DNA from: Novosphingobium sp. Fuku2-ISO-50
Lineage (GTDB): Bacteria; Pseudomonadota; Alphaproteobacteria; Sphingomonadales; Sphingomonadaceae
Assembly: GCF_001519055.1 (NCBI RefSeq)
Contig: NZ_KQ954285.1
Coordinates: 510,678 to 574,677 of the forward strand
Direction of reading: 5' to 3'
DNA length: 64,000 nt
Under the pieces are notes generated by a model. That model worked only from the letters and a program-made list of their open reading frames with translations, had not been told where the DNA came from and did not search any database. The position numbers and the translations under genes were made by a program. Each line of letters starts with the position of its first letter. Within the stretch, counting starts at the first letter, position 1. Below, one piece after another: positions 1-8,025 of this stretch.

Positions 1-718
1 GCGCACGTTCCGCGCCGAATTGCTCAATCTGGTGACCGATCTCGAAGGGTCGAGCGAAGTCGGCGGGCTGTTCCTTCATCCCGGCGAGCGCGCGGGCGGC
101 CTCGGGCTCTTGCTCGCGCGCAGCCGCTATCTGTTCATCGCCATGCATCGACAGCGCTTTGCCGACCGCATTCTGGCCGAATTGCGCGGGATCATCGACG
201 AGCGCGGCGGATCGCCGTTCTGGGACGGCGTCGCCGGGCGCTTTTTTGGCATGAGCTTTCAGGAAGCCGACTATTTCAACGCGATCAACGGCCATCAGTT
301 CATCGCCGACCTGATGCCCAAGCATCCGGTCTATGTCGCCATGCTGCCCGAAGGCGCGCGGCAAGTCATCGGCCTGCCCCATCCTACCGGACGCGCGGCG
401 ATGCGCATGCTGGAGGAAGAAGGCTTTGCCGCCGAAGGCTATGTCGACATCTTTGACGGCGGCCCGACGATGACCGCGCGCACCGACCGCGTGCGCTCGA
501 TCGCCGGAGCGAAAGCGGCCACGATTACCCACGTCCGCGCGCCCGAAAGCGATACCGGCCATTCCCGCGCGCTGATCGCGACCGGACGGTTGAGCGATTT
601 TCGCTGCACGTATGGCGAAGTGGCGGCGGACGGCCCCGATGGACTGGTGCTCGATCCGGTCGCTGCGCAAGCGCTGGACGTCAGCGTCGGCGATACGGTC
701 TGGCACGCGGCTCGATAA
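1..718 (+). CDS. astA: Arginine N-succinyltransferase, 3' part (5' end outside window)
   Basis: Transfers succinyl from succinyl-CoA to the alpha-amino group of arginine, the first step of the arginine succinyltransferase (AST) catabolic pathway in the cytoplasm. The reading frame is open from the first bases, so the N-terminus lies upstream; 238 residues are visible. Family hallmarks are SPFWDGVAGRFFGMSF, FIADLMPKHPVYVAML and GYVDIFDGGPTM, in the AstA order. It ends 9 bp before astB, so the two are co-transcribed. The identification is firm from sequence; full length cannot be judged here. Confidence 0.95.
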   Translation, partial: RTFRAELLNLVTDLEGSSEVGGLFLHPGERAGGLGLLLARSRYLFIAMHRQRFADRILAELRGIIDERGGSPFWDGVAGRFFGMSFQEADYFNAINGHQFIADLMPKHPVYVAMLPEGARQVIGLPHPTGRAAMRMLEEEGFAAEGYVDIFDGGPTMTARTDRVRSIAGAKAATITHVRAPESDTGHSRALIATGRLSDFRCTYGEVAADGPDGLVLDPVAAQALDVSVGDTVWHAAR

Positions 719-727
719 GGACGGCAC

Positions 728-1987
728 ATGGCACTGGTGGAAATCAATTTCGACGGCCTTGTCGGCCCGAGCCACAACTATGCCGGGCTCAGCCTCGGCA
801 ATCTCGCTTCGGCAAGCCATGGCGGCGATCCGTCCTACCCGCGCGCGGCGGCGCTGCAGGGGCTGGACAAGATGCGCCACAACCTGTCGCTCGGGCTGGT
901 CCAGGGTTGGTTCGCGCCGCTGCCGCGCCCCAACCAGGGCTTTCTTGACTCGCTCGGGCTGACGCAGCCCGCCGATTCCGCCGAAATACGCCTGCGTGCC
1001 GCTGCATGGTCGGCCAGTTCGATGTGGACAGCCAATGCCGCCACCGTCTCGCCCGCGCCCGACACGGCCGACGGGCGCTGCCATCTGACTGCCGCCAATC
1101 TCGTGACGATGCCGCACCGGTCGCAGGAGTGGCCCGATACGGTGCGCCAATTGCGGCTGGCCTTTGCCGATGCGGCGCATTTCGCGGTCCACGATGCCGT
1201 CCCTGCCTGTTTCGGCGACGAAGGCGCGGCGAACCACATGCGCATGGCGCCGCGCCACGATGCGCCGGGCCTCGAACTGTTTGTCTATGGTCGCCCCGGC
1301 GGCCCCTTCCCCGCGCGCCAGCATGAACAGGCCGGCCGCGCCGTCGCCCGGCTCCACGGGCTCGATCCCGCGCGCGCCCTGTTTGTCGAACAGTCGGCGG
1401 AAGCGATTGCGGCGGGCGCGTTTCACAACGATGTCGTCGCCGTCGCCAACGAGCGCGTGCTGTTTACCCACGAACAGGCCTTTGCCGACCCCGACGGCAC
1501 GTATGCCGCGATCCGCGCCGCCCTGCCCGAGGCCGAAATCGTGATCGTTCCGGCCAGCGCGGTCAGCCTGGCCGAAGCGATCAGATCCTATCTGTTCAAT
1601 GCGCAATTGCTGACGCTGGGTGACGGTGCGATGGGCCTCGTCATTCCGACAGAGGCTTGGGAAATGCCCTCGGTGCGGGGCTGGCTCGATACCATGCTGG
1701 CGTCGAACGGGCCGATCCGGCGCGTGCTTCCGGTCGACGTGCGCCAATCGATGGCCAATGGCGGCGGGCCGGCCTGTTTGCGACTGCGCGTCGTGGCCGA
1801 TCCGGCGACAGTCGATCCGCGCTTTCTGCTCGATGCGGCGCGGATCGATCTGCTGGCCGGCGTTGTCGCGCAAACATGGCCCGAACAGATCGATCCGGTC
1901 GACATCGGCCGGGCAAGTCTTGCCGAATCGGTGCGGACGGCAAGGGCAGCCTTGCTCGACACGGCGGGCTTGCGCGAACTGGCCTGA
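728..1987 (+). CDS. astB: N-succinylarginine dihydrolase
   Basis: Hydrolyses N2-succinylarginine to N2-succinylornithine, two ammonia and CO2, the second AST step. The protein has 419 residues, slightly shorter than the E. coli enzyme. It begins with the diagnostic FDGLVGPSHNYAGLS and carries the conserved FGDEGAANHMR and FHNDVVAVANERV segments expected to hold the guanidino-modifying catalytic Glu/His residues. It starts 9 bp after astA with a short AAGGA-like ribosome site. No other ast gene is present in the window; astC/D/E may lie upstream of astA or elsewhere. Confidence 0.95.
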   Translation: MALVEINFDGLVGPSHNYAGLSLGNLASASHGGDPSYPRAAALQGLDKMRHNLSLGLVQGWFAPLPRPNQGFLDSLGLTQPADSAEIRLRAAAWSASSMWTANAATVSPAPDTADGRCHLTAANLVTMPHRSQEWPDTVRQLRLAFADAAHFAVHDAVPACFGDEGAANHMRMAPRHDAPGLELFVYGRPGGPFPARQHEQAGRAVARLHGLDPARALFVEQSAEAIAAGAFHNDVVAVANERVLFTHEQAFADPDGTYAAIRAALPEAEIVIVPASAVSLAEAIRSYLFNAQLLTLGDGAMGLVIPTEAWEMPSVRGWLDTMLASNGPIRRVLPVDVRQSMANGGGPACLRLRVVADPATVDPRFLLDAARIDLLAGVVAQTWPEQIDPVDIGRASLAESVRTARAALLDTAGLRELA

Positions 1988-2107
1988 TCGCCCTGCGCAT
2001 TGGCCCGGCGCGTCGGGCCGGTTTACAGTTAACAAACCATTGCCGTGAACCAATCCGGCAAATCAGCCACTGGCACGATGCTTGCTGCACTGGCATGGTG
2101 GACGCCC

Positions 2108-2371
2108 ATGCTTAACCGGACAACAAACATGATGCGAAAGATCGGTCGGCTGTTCATCATCAAGAACCGGATCGAGGCATTCGCGATCATCTATGCGCTC
2201 GCGCTGGGCGGGGCCGAACGCGGCAAGCACTATCTGGTCAGCTTTCCGGGGTTTGGCGGGCGCATGCTGTTTGTCGCGGCGATGGTCGCGGTGTTCATGG
2301 CCGGTGCCAAGATTCTCGATGCGCTGACCTATGAACGCAAGGAAACGCGCGACACCGGTCCAACCGCCTGA
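2108..2371 (+). CDS. Small hypothetical inner-membrane protein
   Basis: An 87-residue protein of unknown function. I see two hydrophobic stretches (about residues 19-34 and 45-65), the first preceded by a basic segment (MRKIGRLFIIKNRIEAF), and a charged C-terminal tail. I chose the ATG at 2108 because GGTGGA precedes it at a good distance. ATGs at 2129/2132 are equally plausible biologically, while the GTG at 2045 is unlikely. Similar small proteins occur as hypothetical proteins in sphingomonads by my recollection, but no function follows from that. It lies between astB and a convergent glycosyltransferase. Confidence 0.6.
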   Translation: MLNRTTNMMRKIGRLFIIKNRIEAFAIIYALALGGAERGKHYLVSFPGFGGRMLFVAAMVAVFMAGAKILDALTYERKETRDTGPTA

Positions 2372-2377
2372 TCGGCG

Positions 2378-3124
2378 TTAGCGCACGTCCTGATAATCGG
2401 AGTGCGACGGCTTGCCCCGGACCATGATCGAAAGATAGTTCACCAGATAGATCCCGGCGATCCGTGCAAAGCCCTGCTTCTTCATGCGGCGCCCCGAAGT
2501 CGGCATGACAAATTTTTGTGAAAACAACACTTTGCCGTGCTTTTTCGCGCGCTTGCCGATGTCGACATCTTCGCCATAGAATTCGATCGAGCTGTCGAAA
2601 CCGCCCATCTTTTCCAGCACGGCGCGCACAATCGCGAAATTGCCGCCGACCATCATGTACCCGGTCAGCTTGTAAAGCGGGCGCGCCGCGACGAACCAGG
2701 CGGACGAAATCGCGTTCCTGATCCCGCTCAGGTCATAAAAGCTGTAGGGCCCGGACAGGCAGGCGAGATCCTCGCGCGTGCCGAATGCCTCGACGACCTG
2801 TTCGATCCATCCGGCAGGCGGACGCGTATCGGCGTCGACATAGGCAAGGATGTCGCCCGTGGCCGCCAGAAAGCCGCACTGGCGCGCGCGGGTGATCCCC
2901 TTGCGCGGCTCGAACACATACCGCACCGTCGGATAGCGCTCGACCACGGCCTTGGTGCCGTCGGTGCTGTTGTTGTCGACGACGATGATCTCTTTCGCCA
3001 GCCCCGCGACATTCTGCATCACCGCGTCGAGGCACGCAGGAAGGTAATCTTCCTCGTTATAGGCGGGGATGATGAGGCTGATGGTCGGTCTTGGCGTTCG
3101 GGGCATGCCGGTCTTGCTGATCAT
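2378..3124 (-). CDS. Family 2 glycosyltransferase
   Basis: A GT-A-fold glycosyltransferase of about 248 residues. The N-terminus shows the GT2 nucleotide-binding opening ISLIIPAYNEEDYLPAC, then IVVDNNSTDGT and the DXD-type metal motif in AYVDADTRPPAGW; GEDVDIG is the acceptor-side acidic motif. There is no convincing signal peptide or large membrane domain, so it is probably cytosolic or peripheral. I chose the ATG at 3124 (or 3106, six codons later), because the longer frame upstream adds residues without family similarity. It lies downstream of ssrA on the same strand. Donor and acceptor sugars cannot be told. Confidence 0.85.
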   Translation of the reverse strand: MISKTGMPRTPRPTISLIIPAYNEEDYLPACLDAVMQNVAGLAKEIIVVDNNSTDGTKAVVERYPTVRYVFEPRKGITRARQCGFLAATGDILAYVDADTRPPAGWIEQVVEAFGTREDLACLSGPYSFYDLSGIRNAISSAWFVAARPLYKLTGYMMVGGNFAIVRAVLEKMGGFDSSIEFYGEDVDIGKRAKKHGKVLFSQKFVMPTSGRRMKKQGFARIAGIYLVNYLSIMVRGKPSHSDYQDVR

Positions 3125-3286
3125 GGGGGCGCTCGTGCCGCAAGTTGGCGCTTCTCGCCAGAGCAGATTTGCATGAATCCGACGATTGTCACGGCTTTTG
3201 GGGCCAGACGAAGCCGCCTTTGCCCCCAAACCGGCTATCGCGCCGGACGAAGAGGCCTGCATCGCCCGGCTTCAAGCCTGTCAGGT

Positions 3287-3350
3287 GGGGCGTTTCTGTT
3301 GCCGGGTACGCCCCCAACCCCTGGAATCCCTTCTGTTGCCCGGTGGGTCC
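3287..3350 (-). other. Two consecutive stem-loops with near-identical loops, 3' of ssrA
   Basis: On the minus strand two small hairpins present almost the same loop: ACCGGGCAACAGAA (3344-3331) and ACCCGGCAACAGAA (3307-3294). The second is closed by the perfect 7-bp stem GGGGCGT/ACGCCCC (3287-3293 with 3308-3314); the first has only a short CCC/GGG stem plus weaker pairs. They fall in the gap of about 250 bp between the ssrA 3' hairpin and the glycosyltransferase start. They could be a small RNA, a leader element of the glycosyltransferase mRNA, or fortuitous. Confidence 0.35.
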
Positions 3351-3374
3351 AACCGCGCTTGCGCCTTGTAAAAT

Positions 3375-3640
3375 CTGGCCGTTAGGCCGTCAGATTACGC
3401 GGCGATTGCGAGTGCTTCGTTATCGTTGGCACTTGTGGGTTTTGAGCCTTGAACGGGTTACTCAGCCCGGGCAAAAGCAACGCTTTTCAACACACGTCGA
3501 TCCTAGTTCGGCCCCGTCATCTGCTCCGCCATCGGCTCCACGAAAGAGCCTCCAACGGAAAAGGTGGTGGAGCCGCCGGGTACTGCCCCCGGGTCCGCTG
3601 CGCCTATTGCACGTCACACTTTATCACCATAGCCGGTACG
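3375..3640 (-). ncRNA. ssrA: Transfer-messenger RNA, circularly permuted two-piece form
   Basis: tmRNA rescues stalled ribosomes and tags the nascent peptide for proteolysis. Read on the minus strand, the acceptor piece comes first and ends in GGCTCCACCA (3574-3565), after the T-arm CCGGGGGCAGTACCCGG. A spacer of 49 nt (3564-3516) follows. The coding piece then begins GGGGCCGAACTAGGATCGACG at 3515, whose first seven bases pair with CGGCTCC of the acceptor end. The tag frame (3430-3395) reads ANDNEALAIAA then TAA. A hairpin ending in TTTT (about 3394-3370) follows. Outer ends are estimates. The permuted arrangement is the known alphaproteobacterial form. Confidence 0.93.
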
Positions 3641-3672
3641 AGACCGGCGCTGCCGATATAGGGCGCGCGCGC

Positions 3673-3712
3673 AAAAAAGAAAGGGGGCGGATCCCGCGAA
3701 GATCCCGCCCCC
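3673..3712 (-). terminator. Rho-independent terminator of mscL
   Basis: Downstream of the mscL stop, the minus strand reads GGGGGCGGGATC, a short loop, GATCCGCCCCC, then TTTCTTTTTTG. The GC-rich stem followed by a U-rich run is a textbook intrinsic terminator. It separates mscL from the ssrA transcription unit, so ssrA should have its own promoter immediately downstream; a TATATC at 3660-3655 is a possible -10 element. Confidence 0.85.
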
Positions 3713-3741
3713 TTCATTTCCATTCAATATGGACGCAAAAA

Positions 3742-4188
3742 TCAGGCTTTGGCTTTGAGCGCGTCGCGGATCTCGGTCAGCAGGTCGACTTCGCTCGGCC
3801 CCGACGGCGGCGCAGGCGGCGCGGCTTGTTCGGGCTTGGCCATCAGCTTTGCGGCAAAGTGGACCAGCAGAAAGATGACAAAGGCCATCAACAGGAAATT
3901 GATCACGTTGGTCAGGAACGCACCATAACCGAACAGCGCGACGCCCGCCGCCTTGAGCGCGGCATAGTCGGCCAGAGACCCTTTGTATGTTTCGGGAATC
4001 GCGCCCAAAATCACAAACTTGTTGGAAAAATTGATGCCCCCGGTGATCAGCCCGACCACCGGCATGATCAGGTCTTCGGTCAGCGAGGTCACAATCTTGC
4101 CGAATGCTGCGCCGATGATCACACCGACCGCCAGATCGAGCACGTTGCCCCGCGAAATGAAGGCTTTGAATTCGGTCAACAGTGCCAT
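3742..4188 (-). CDS. mscL: Large-conductance mechanosensitive channel
   Basis: Homopentameric inner-membrane channel that opens on membrane tension and releases solutes on hypo-osmotic shock. The 148-residue length fits the family. The N-terminal amphipathic helix [15 protein letters not shown] runs into TM1 ([19 protein letters not shown]), followed by a periplasmic loop and TM2 ([19 protein letters not shown]), with a charged C-terminal helix ([15 protein letters not shown]). The ATG at 4188 matches the family start and has GGAGTGGGG upstream; an open frame extends further but adds unrelated residues. It is monocistronic, with its own terminator. Confidence 0.96.
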   Translation of the reverse strand: MALLTEFKAFISRGNVLDLAVGVIIGAAFGKIVTSLTEDLIMPVVGLITGGINFSNKFVILGAIPETYKGSLADYAALKAAGVALFGYGAFLTNVINFLLMAFVIFLLVHFAAKLMAKPEQAAPPAPPSGPSEVDLLTEIRDALKAKA

Positions 4189-4373
4189 TTCGCACCCCAC
4201 TCCATGGTTAAGGAGCCCTGCTTGCCACCGCGGCGCCCGCCTCGCAAGAGCGCTCGCCCCGACGAACAGCCGACCGGGATCGACCGGTATGCCTTGAACC
4301 GTCATGCATGTGCGCTATCTGTGGGCATGATAGCCCGGTTTGCACATCCCCGGGCAAGGGAAAGTCAACGCTC

Positions 4374-5009
4374 ATGGCCGCTCGCCTGTTCAGCCGTATC
4401 GCCCGCTTTACACTCGTCATCGCCGCCGCCGCCTCGCTCGCGGGATGCGGGGTCAATTCGATCCCCACCGCGCAGGAAAACGCCAAGGCGAAATGGGCCG
4501 ATGTGCAAAGCCAGTACCAGCGCCGATCCGACCTGATCCCCAATCTGGTCGCCACGGTAAAGGCCTATGCCAAGCAGGAACAGGACACGCTGACCAAAGT
4601 GACCGAGGCGCGCGCCAAGGCGACCTCGATCCAGATCAGCGCCGACGATGTTACCGATCCGGACAAGATTGCCAAGTTCCAGAAGGCGCAGGGCGAATTG
4701 TCGCAAGGGCTGGGCCGCCTGCTCGCCACGAGCGAGGCCTATCCCGAGCTCAAGTCCAACGAGAATTTCCTCGCACTGCAAAGCCAGCTTGAAGGCACCG
4801 AAAACCGCATCGCGGTGGCGCGCCGCGATTACAACGAGGCCGTGCGCGAATACAACGTAACGATCCGCACTTTCCCGGCGGTCATCGCGGCCAACGTGAT
4901 CTATGGCGCCAAGCCGATGGTGCCGTTCGCTGCGGCCGAAGGCGCCCAGACCGCGCCGACAGTCAGCTTTGACACCCCGGCGCCTGCGGCAAAGAAGGGC
5001 GCGAACTGA
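4374..5009 (+). CDS. lemA: LemA family lipoprotein
   Basis: A 211-residue membrane-anchored helical protein of the LemA family, whose biochemical role is unsettled. The N-terminus is a lipoprotein signal (IAAAASLAGCGV, predicted lipid Cys 25). The LemA core starts at QSQYQRRSDLIPNLVATVKAY and continues with FLALQSQLEGTENRIAVARRDYNEAVREYN, which matches the family closely. The ATG at 4374 is chosen because it gives the intact signal peptide. It forms an apparent operon with two TPM-domain genes (26-bp gap, then 11 bp), a common LemA-TPM association. Confidence 0.9.
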   Translation: MAARLFSRIARFTLVIAAAASLAGCGVNSIPTAQENAKAKWADVQSQYQRRSDLIPNLVATVKAYAKQEQDTLTKVTEARAKATSIQISADDVTDPDKIAKFQKAQGELSQGLGRLLATSEAYPELKSNENFLALQSQLEGTENRIAVARRDYNEAVREYNVTIRTFPAVIAANVIYGAKPMVPFAAAEGAQTAPTVSFDTPAPAAKKGAN

Positions 5010-5035
5010 TCGGCGGCGCGGAAGGCACGCGCGCC

Positions 5036-5851
5036 ATGCCCCGGTTTATCGCCCCCCGGTTTATCGCCCAGCTCGTCGCGGGGCTGATCGCCCTGGCGGC
5101 AGCGTTTGCCCTGTCCCTCGCCCCGGCCTCGGCGCAGAATTTTCCCGCGCTGGCCGGGCGCGTGGTCGATGATGCCCATATCCTTCAGCCCGGCGATGTC
5201 GCCACGCTCGATACCAAGCTCGCCGCGCTCGAAACCCAGTCGCAGCGCCAGATCGTCGTCGCCACCGTGTCCGATCTCGGCGGCGATGACATCGACGATT
5301 ATGCCAACAGGCTGTTCCGCGCCTGGGGCATCGGCAACAAGCAGCGCAACGACGGCCTGCTGCTGGTTATCGCGCCCCACGAACACAAAGTCCGCATCGA
5401 AGTCGGCTATGGCCTCGAAGGGATTGTCACCGACGCGCTGTCGAGCGTGATCATCCGCCATGACCTGACCCCCCGCTTCAAGGCGGGCGACTATGCGGGC
5501 GGGATCAATGCCGCAGTCGACGAACTGATCACCCAGTTGCGGCTGCCCGACGATCAGGCGCGCGCCGTCGCGGCCAAGGCCAAAGCGCAGGACGCGCGCG
5601 AAGCGGCGCCGCATTTCGATGGCGGCACGGTCGTGTTCCTGATCATTTTCGGCGTGTTCTTCGTCCTGCCGTTCCTGCGCATGCTGGGCGGCGGCGGACG
5701 GCGCTATGGCGGCGGCGTGTGGATTTTCCCCGGTGGCGGATTTGGCGGGGGCGGATTTGGCGGCGGCGGCGATTGGGGCGGCGGCGGTGGCGGCGGATTT
5801 TCCGGCGGCGGCGGCAGCTCCGGCGGCGGCGGCGCCTCGGGCGGCTGGTAG
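5036..5851 (+). CDS. TPM-domain (YgcG-like) membrane protein with Gly-rich tail
   Basis: A secreted or membrane-anchored protein of 271 residues. It has an N-terminal signal sequence (hydrophobic 12-33, ending ASAQ), then a TPM domain (about 35-160, VVDDAHILQPGDVATLD, QIVVATVSDLGGDDIDDYANRLFR, GYGLEGIVTDALSS). A transmembrane helix follows (VVFLIIFGVFFVLPFL), and the last 45 residues are almost pure Gly/Ser ending in GASGGW, as in YgcG proteins. Codons 2-11 are a 15-bp tandem duplication encoding PRFIA twice. It is co-transcribed with lemA. Function is unknown; TPM domains have been linked to photosystem repair phosphatase activity in plants only. Confidence 0.88.
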   Translation: MPRFIAPRFIAQLVAGLIALAAAFALSLAPASAQNFPALAGRVVDDAHILQPGDVATLDTKLAALETQSQRQIVVATVSDLGGDDIDDYANRLFRAWGIGNKQRNDGLLLVIAPHEHKVRIEVGYGLEGIVTDALSSVIIRHDLTPRFKAGDYAGGINAAVDELITQLRLPDDQARAVAAKAKAQDAREAAPHFDGGTVVFLIIFGVFFVLPFLRMLGGGGRRYGGGVWIFPGGGFGGGGFGGGGDWGGGGGGGFSGGGGSSGGGGASGGW

Positions 5852-5862
5852 GGGATCAGGGC

Positions 5863-6543
5863 ATGGATACCACGATTCTCTCCCCCGCCGATCGCGACGC
5901 GATCGCGGCAGCCGTCGGCGCAGCGGAAGCGCGTGCCAATGGCGAAATCGTTACCGTGATCGCCCATTCTTCCGACAGCTATGCCGATGTCGCGCTGGCG
6001 TGGTCGGCGGGCATTGCCGGGCTGGCGCTGCTGACGATCACGCTTGCCTCCGGGTTCTATCTCGGGCTGATCGATCGCCTGCTCGGGCTTTGGGCGCATG
6101 ACTGGACCGCGCGCGAAATCCTCGAATTCGCGCTGTTTGTCGGCAGCGTGAAATTCGCGGGCATGTGGGTGATCCTCTTGTGGCGGCGCCTGCGCCTCTG
6201 GCTCACGCCGGGCAGGATAAAGGCGGCGCGCGTCCGGGCCCGTGCGGTCGCGGCGTTCCGGCTCGCCGCGCAAGGGCGCACGCAAGGATCGACCGGCGTC
6301 GTCATCTACCTGTCGATGGCCGAGCGTCGCGCCGAAATTTTTGCCGATGCGGCGATCGCGGCGAAAGTCGCGCCCGAAATCTGGGGCGATGCGATGCATG
6401 CCATGCTTGCCGAAATCCGCCATGGCCGCGTCGCCGAGGGCATGGTTGCAGGCGTTGCGCATGTCGGGCAGGTGCTGGCCGCGCACTTCCCGCGCGAATC
6501 GCGCGGCCCGAACGAATTGCCCGACGGCCCGATCGAATTGTGA
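5863..6543 (+). CDS. TPM-domain membrane protein, second paralogue
   Basis: 226 residues. The N-terminal half begins like a TPM domain (LSPADRDAIAAAVGAAEARANGEIVTVIAHSSDSYADVAL). Two hydrophobic helices interrupt it (about 43-67 and 85-108), and the C-terminal half resumes with the TPM-like STGVVIYLSMAERRAEIFADAAIAAK. This interrupted layout is typical of the shorter partner of YgcG-type genes. The ATG at 5863 is preceded by GGGGATCAGG. It is third in the lemA operon. The product is probably an inner-membrane protein; activity unknown. Confidence 0.85.
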   Translation: MDTTILSPADRDAIAAAVGAAEARANGEIVTVIAHSSDSYADVALAWSAGIAGLALLTITLASGFYLGLIDRLLGLWAHDWTAREILEFALFVGSVKFAGMWVILLWRRLRLWLTPGRIKAARVRARAVAAFRLAAQGRTQGSTGVVIYLSMAERRAEIFADAAIAAKVAPEIWGDAMHAMLAEIRHGRVAEGMVAGVAHVGQVLAAHFPRESRGPNELPDGPIEL

Positions 6544-6556
6544 GCAAGAATCCCGC

Positions 6557-7099
6557 ATGAGCCTCGAAGACGAATATGCGCAAGCCGAGGAACTGCGCTG
6601 GCAGGGCCGCTTCATCGCCGCAAAGACGCGCGGCCGCTGGGAATATGTCAGCCGCACGCGCAATATTCGCGCGGCGGTGATCCTGGCCACCGATGATGGC
6701 CATGTCATCCTGGTCGAACAGTTCCGCGTGCCGCTTGGCCGCCGCACGATCGAATTGCCCGCAGGGCTCGTCGGCGATCACGAAGCAGACGCCGACGAAG
6801 ACGCGCTGACCGCCGCCGCACGCGAACTCGAAGAGGAGACCGGCTATCGCGCCGGGCAAATCGAAACCCTTGGCGAATTTTATTCCTCGCCCGGCATGGT
6901 GACCGAGGCTTTCACGCTGTTTCATGCCACCGCGCTGGAAAAAGTCGGCGCGGGCGGCGGCGTCGGCGATGAAGACATTACCGTCCATCGCGTGGCCCTG
7001 ACCGAGATCGACGCATTCCTCGCGGCAAAGCGCGGCGAAGGCTTGGGTATCGACACAAGAATGTTGCTGTTTCTCGGCCCCCGCCTCATAAGCGTTTAA
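6557..7099 (+). CDS. NUDIX hydrolase, ADP-ribose pyrophosphatase-like
   Basis: 180 residues. The NUDIX box is complete: the ELPAGLVGDH lead-in, then AARELEEETGY with the metal-binding REx2EE pattern, followed by an ADP-ribose-type FYSSPGMVTEAFTLF segment, which favours an ADP-sugar pyrophosphatase (NudF-like). It starts 13 bp after the TPM gene, so it probably belongs to the same transcript. Substrate preference cannot be fixed from sequence. Confidence 0.88.
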   Translation: MSLEDEYAQAEELRWQGRFIAAKTRGRWEYVSRTRNIRAAVILATDDGHVILVEQFRVPLGRRTIELPAGLVGDHEADADEDALTAAARELEEETGYRAGQIETLGEFYSSPGMVTEAFTLFHATALEKVGAGGGVGDEDITVHRVALTEIDAFLAAKRGEGLGIDTRMLLFLGPRLISV

Positions 7100-7130
7100 T
7101 CCAACGATTAAACAAGACGGAGAGGGTTTC

Positions 7131-7913
7131 ATGACAGGCAGGGTTGCGGGGAAAAAGGCGCTGGTCACCGGCGCGGCGCAAGGCCTGGGCACGGCGCATG
7201 CCCACACGCTGGCTCGCGAAGGGGCCCGCGTGCTGCTGACCGACATCAATGCCGACAAAGTCGCCGCCCAAGCCGACGCCATCAATGCCGAATTTGGCGC
7301 GGGCACGGCCTTTGCGCTCGCCCACGATGTCACCAGCCCGGATGACTGGGACTGTGCGATCGCCTTTGCCGCAGAGCATCTGGGCGGGCTGTCGGTGCTG
7401 GTCAACAACGCGGGCGTCGGCGTGCGCGGCACGATCGAGACCTGTACGCTCGAAGAATGGCATCGCGGCTTTGCCATCAATGTCGACAGCGTGTTTCTCG
7501 GTTGCCAAAAGGCGCTGCCGCTGATGCGCGACAACCAGCCCGGCTCGATCGTCAATATCAGCTCGATCGCCGGCCTGATCGCGTCGGACACGATGCCCGG
7601 TTATAATGCCAGCAAGGCGGCGGTGTGGATGCTGTCGAAATCGGTCGCGCTCTATTGTGCGAAGCGCGGCTGGAACATCCGCTGCAATTCGGTCCACCCG
7701 ACCTTTGTCGACACGCCGATCCTCGACGGCATCAGCGCCAATGCAGGAATCGAAAAAGACGTCGTGATGGGCAAGCTGGCGCGCCAGATTCCCCTGGGCC
7801 GTGTCGGCGCACCCCAAGAAATCGCCAACGGCGTACTCTATCTCGCCAGCGACGAATCCAGCTTCATGACCGGCGCAGAACTCAAGCTCGACGGCGGAAT
7901 TTCGGCGATGTAA
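7131..7913 (+). CDS. Short-chain dehydrogenase/reductase
   Basis: A classical SDR of 260 residues. The Rossmann nucleotide motif is TGAAQGLG (13-20), with an acidic DI at the end of beta-2 that favours NAD(H). NNAG is present, the catalytic Ser lies in NISSIAG and the active-site pair in YNASK. The C-terminus LDGGISAM is typical. An AGGAG-type site (ACGGAGAGGG) precedes the ATG. The nearest functional classes are 3-alpha/7-alpha-hydroxysteroid or cyclohexanol-type dehydrogenases, but the substrate is not predictable. Confidence 0.9.
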   Translation: MTGRVAGKKALVTGAAQGLGTAHAHTLAREGARVLLTDINADKVAAQADAINAEFGAGTAFALAHDVTSPDDWDCAIAFAAEHLGGLSVLVNNAGVGVRGTIETCTLEEWHRGFAINVDSVFLGCQKALPLMRDNQPGSIVNISSIAGLIASDTMPGYNASKAAVWMLSKSVALYCAKRGWNIRCNSVHPTFVDTPILDGISANAGIEKDVVMGKLARQIPLGRVGAPQEIANGVLYLASDESSFMTGAELKLDGGISAM

Positions 7914-8025
7914 CTGTTACATGACAGTCATTCCGGCGGACCATCGCCAAGAGATGCCGCCGGAATGGCACTTTATTGTTCGATTGCACTTGATCCGGGG
8001 AAATGGGACGGGCAGCTTCGACGCC

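Noticed and set aside
3145..4536. A 463-codon plus-strand open frame across ssrA and mscL
   Set aside because: It lies antisense to a clear tmRNA and to mscL, has an Arg/Pro-biased composition and no family similarity.
5700..5850. A GC-rich repeat locus
   Set aside because: The GGC/GGA run simply encodes the Gly-rich tail of the YgcG-like protein.
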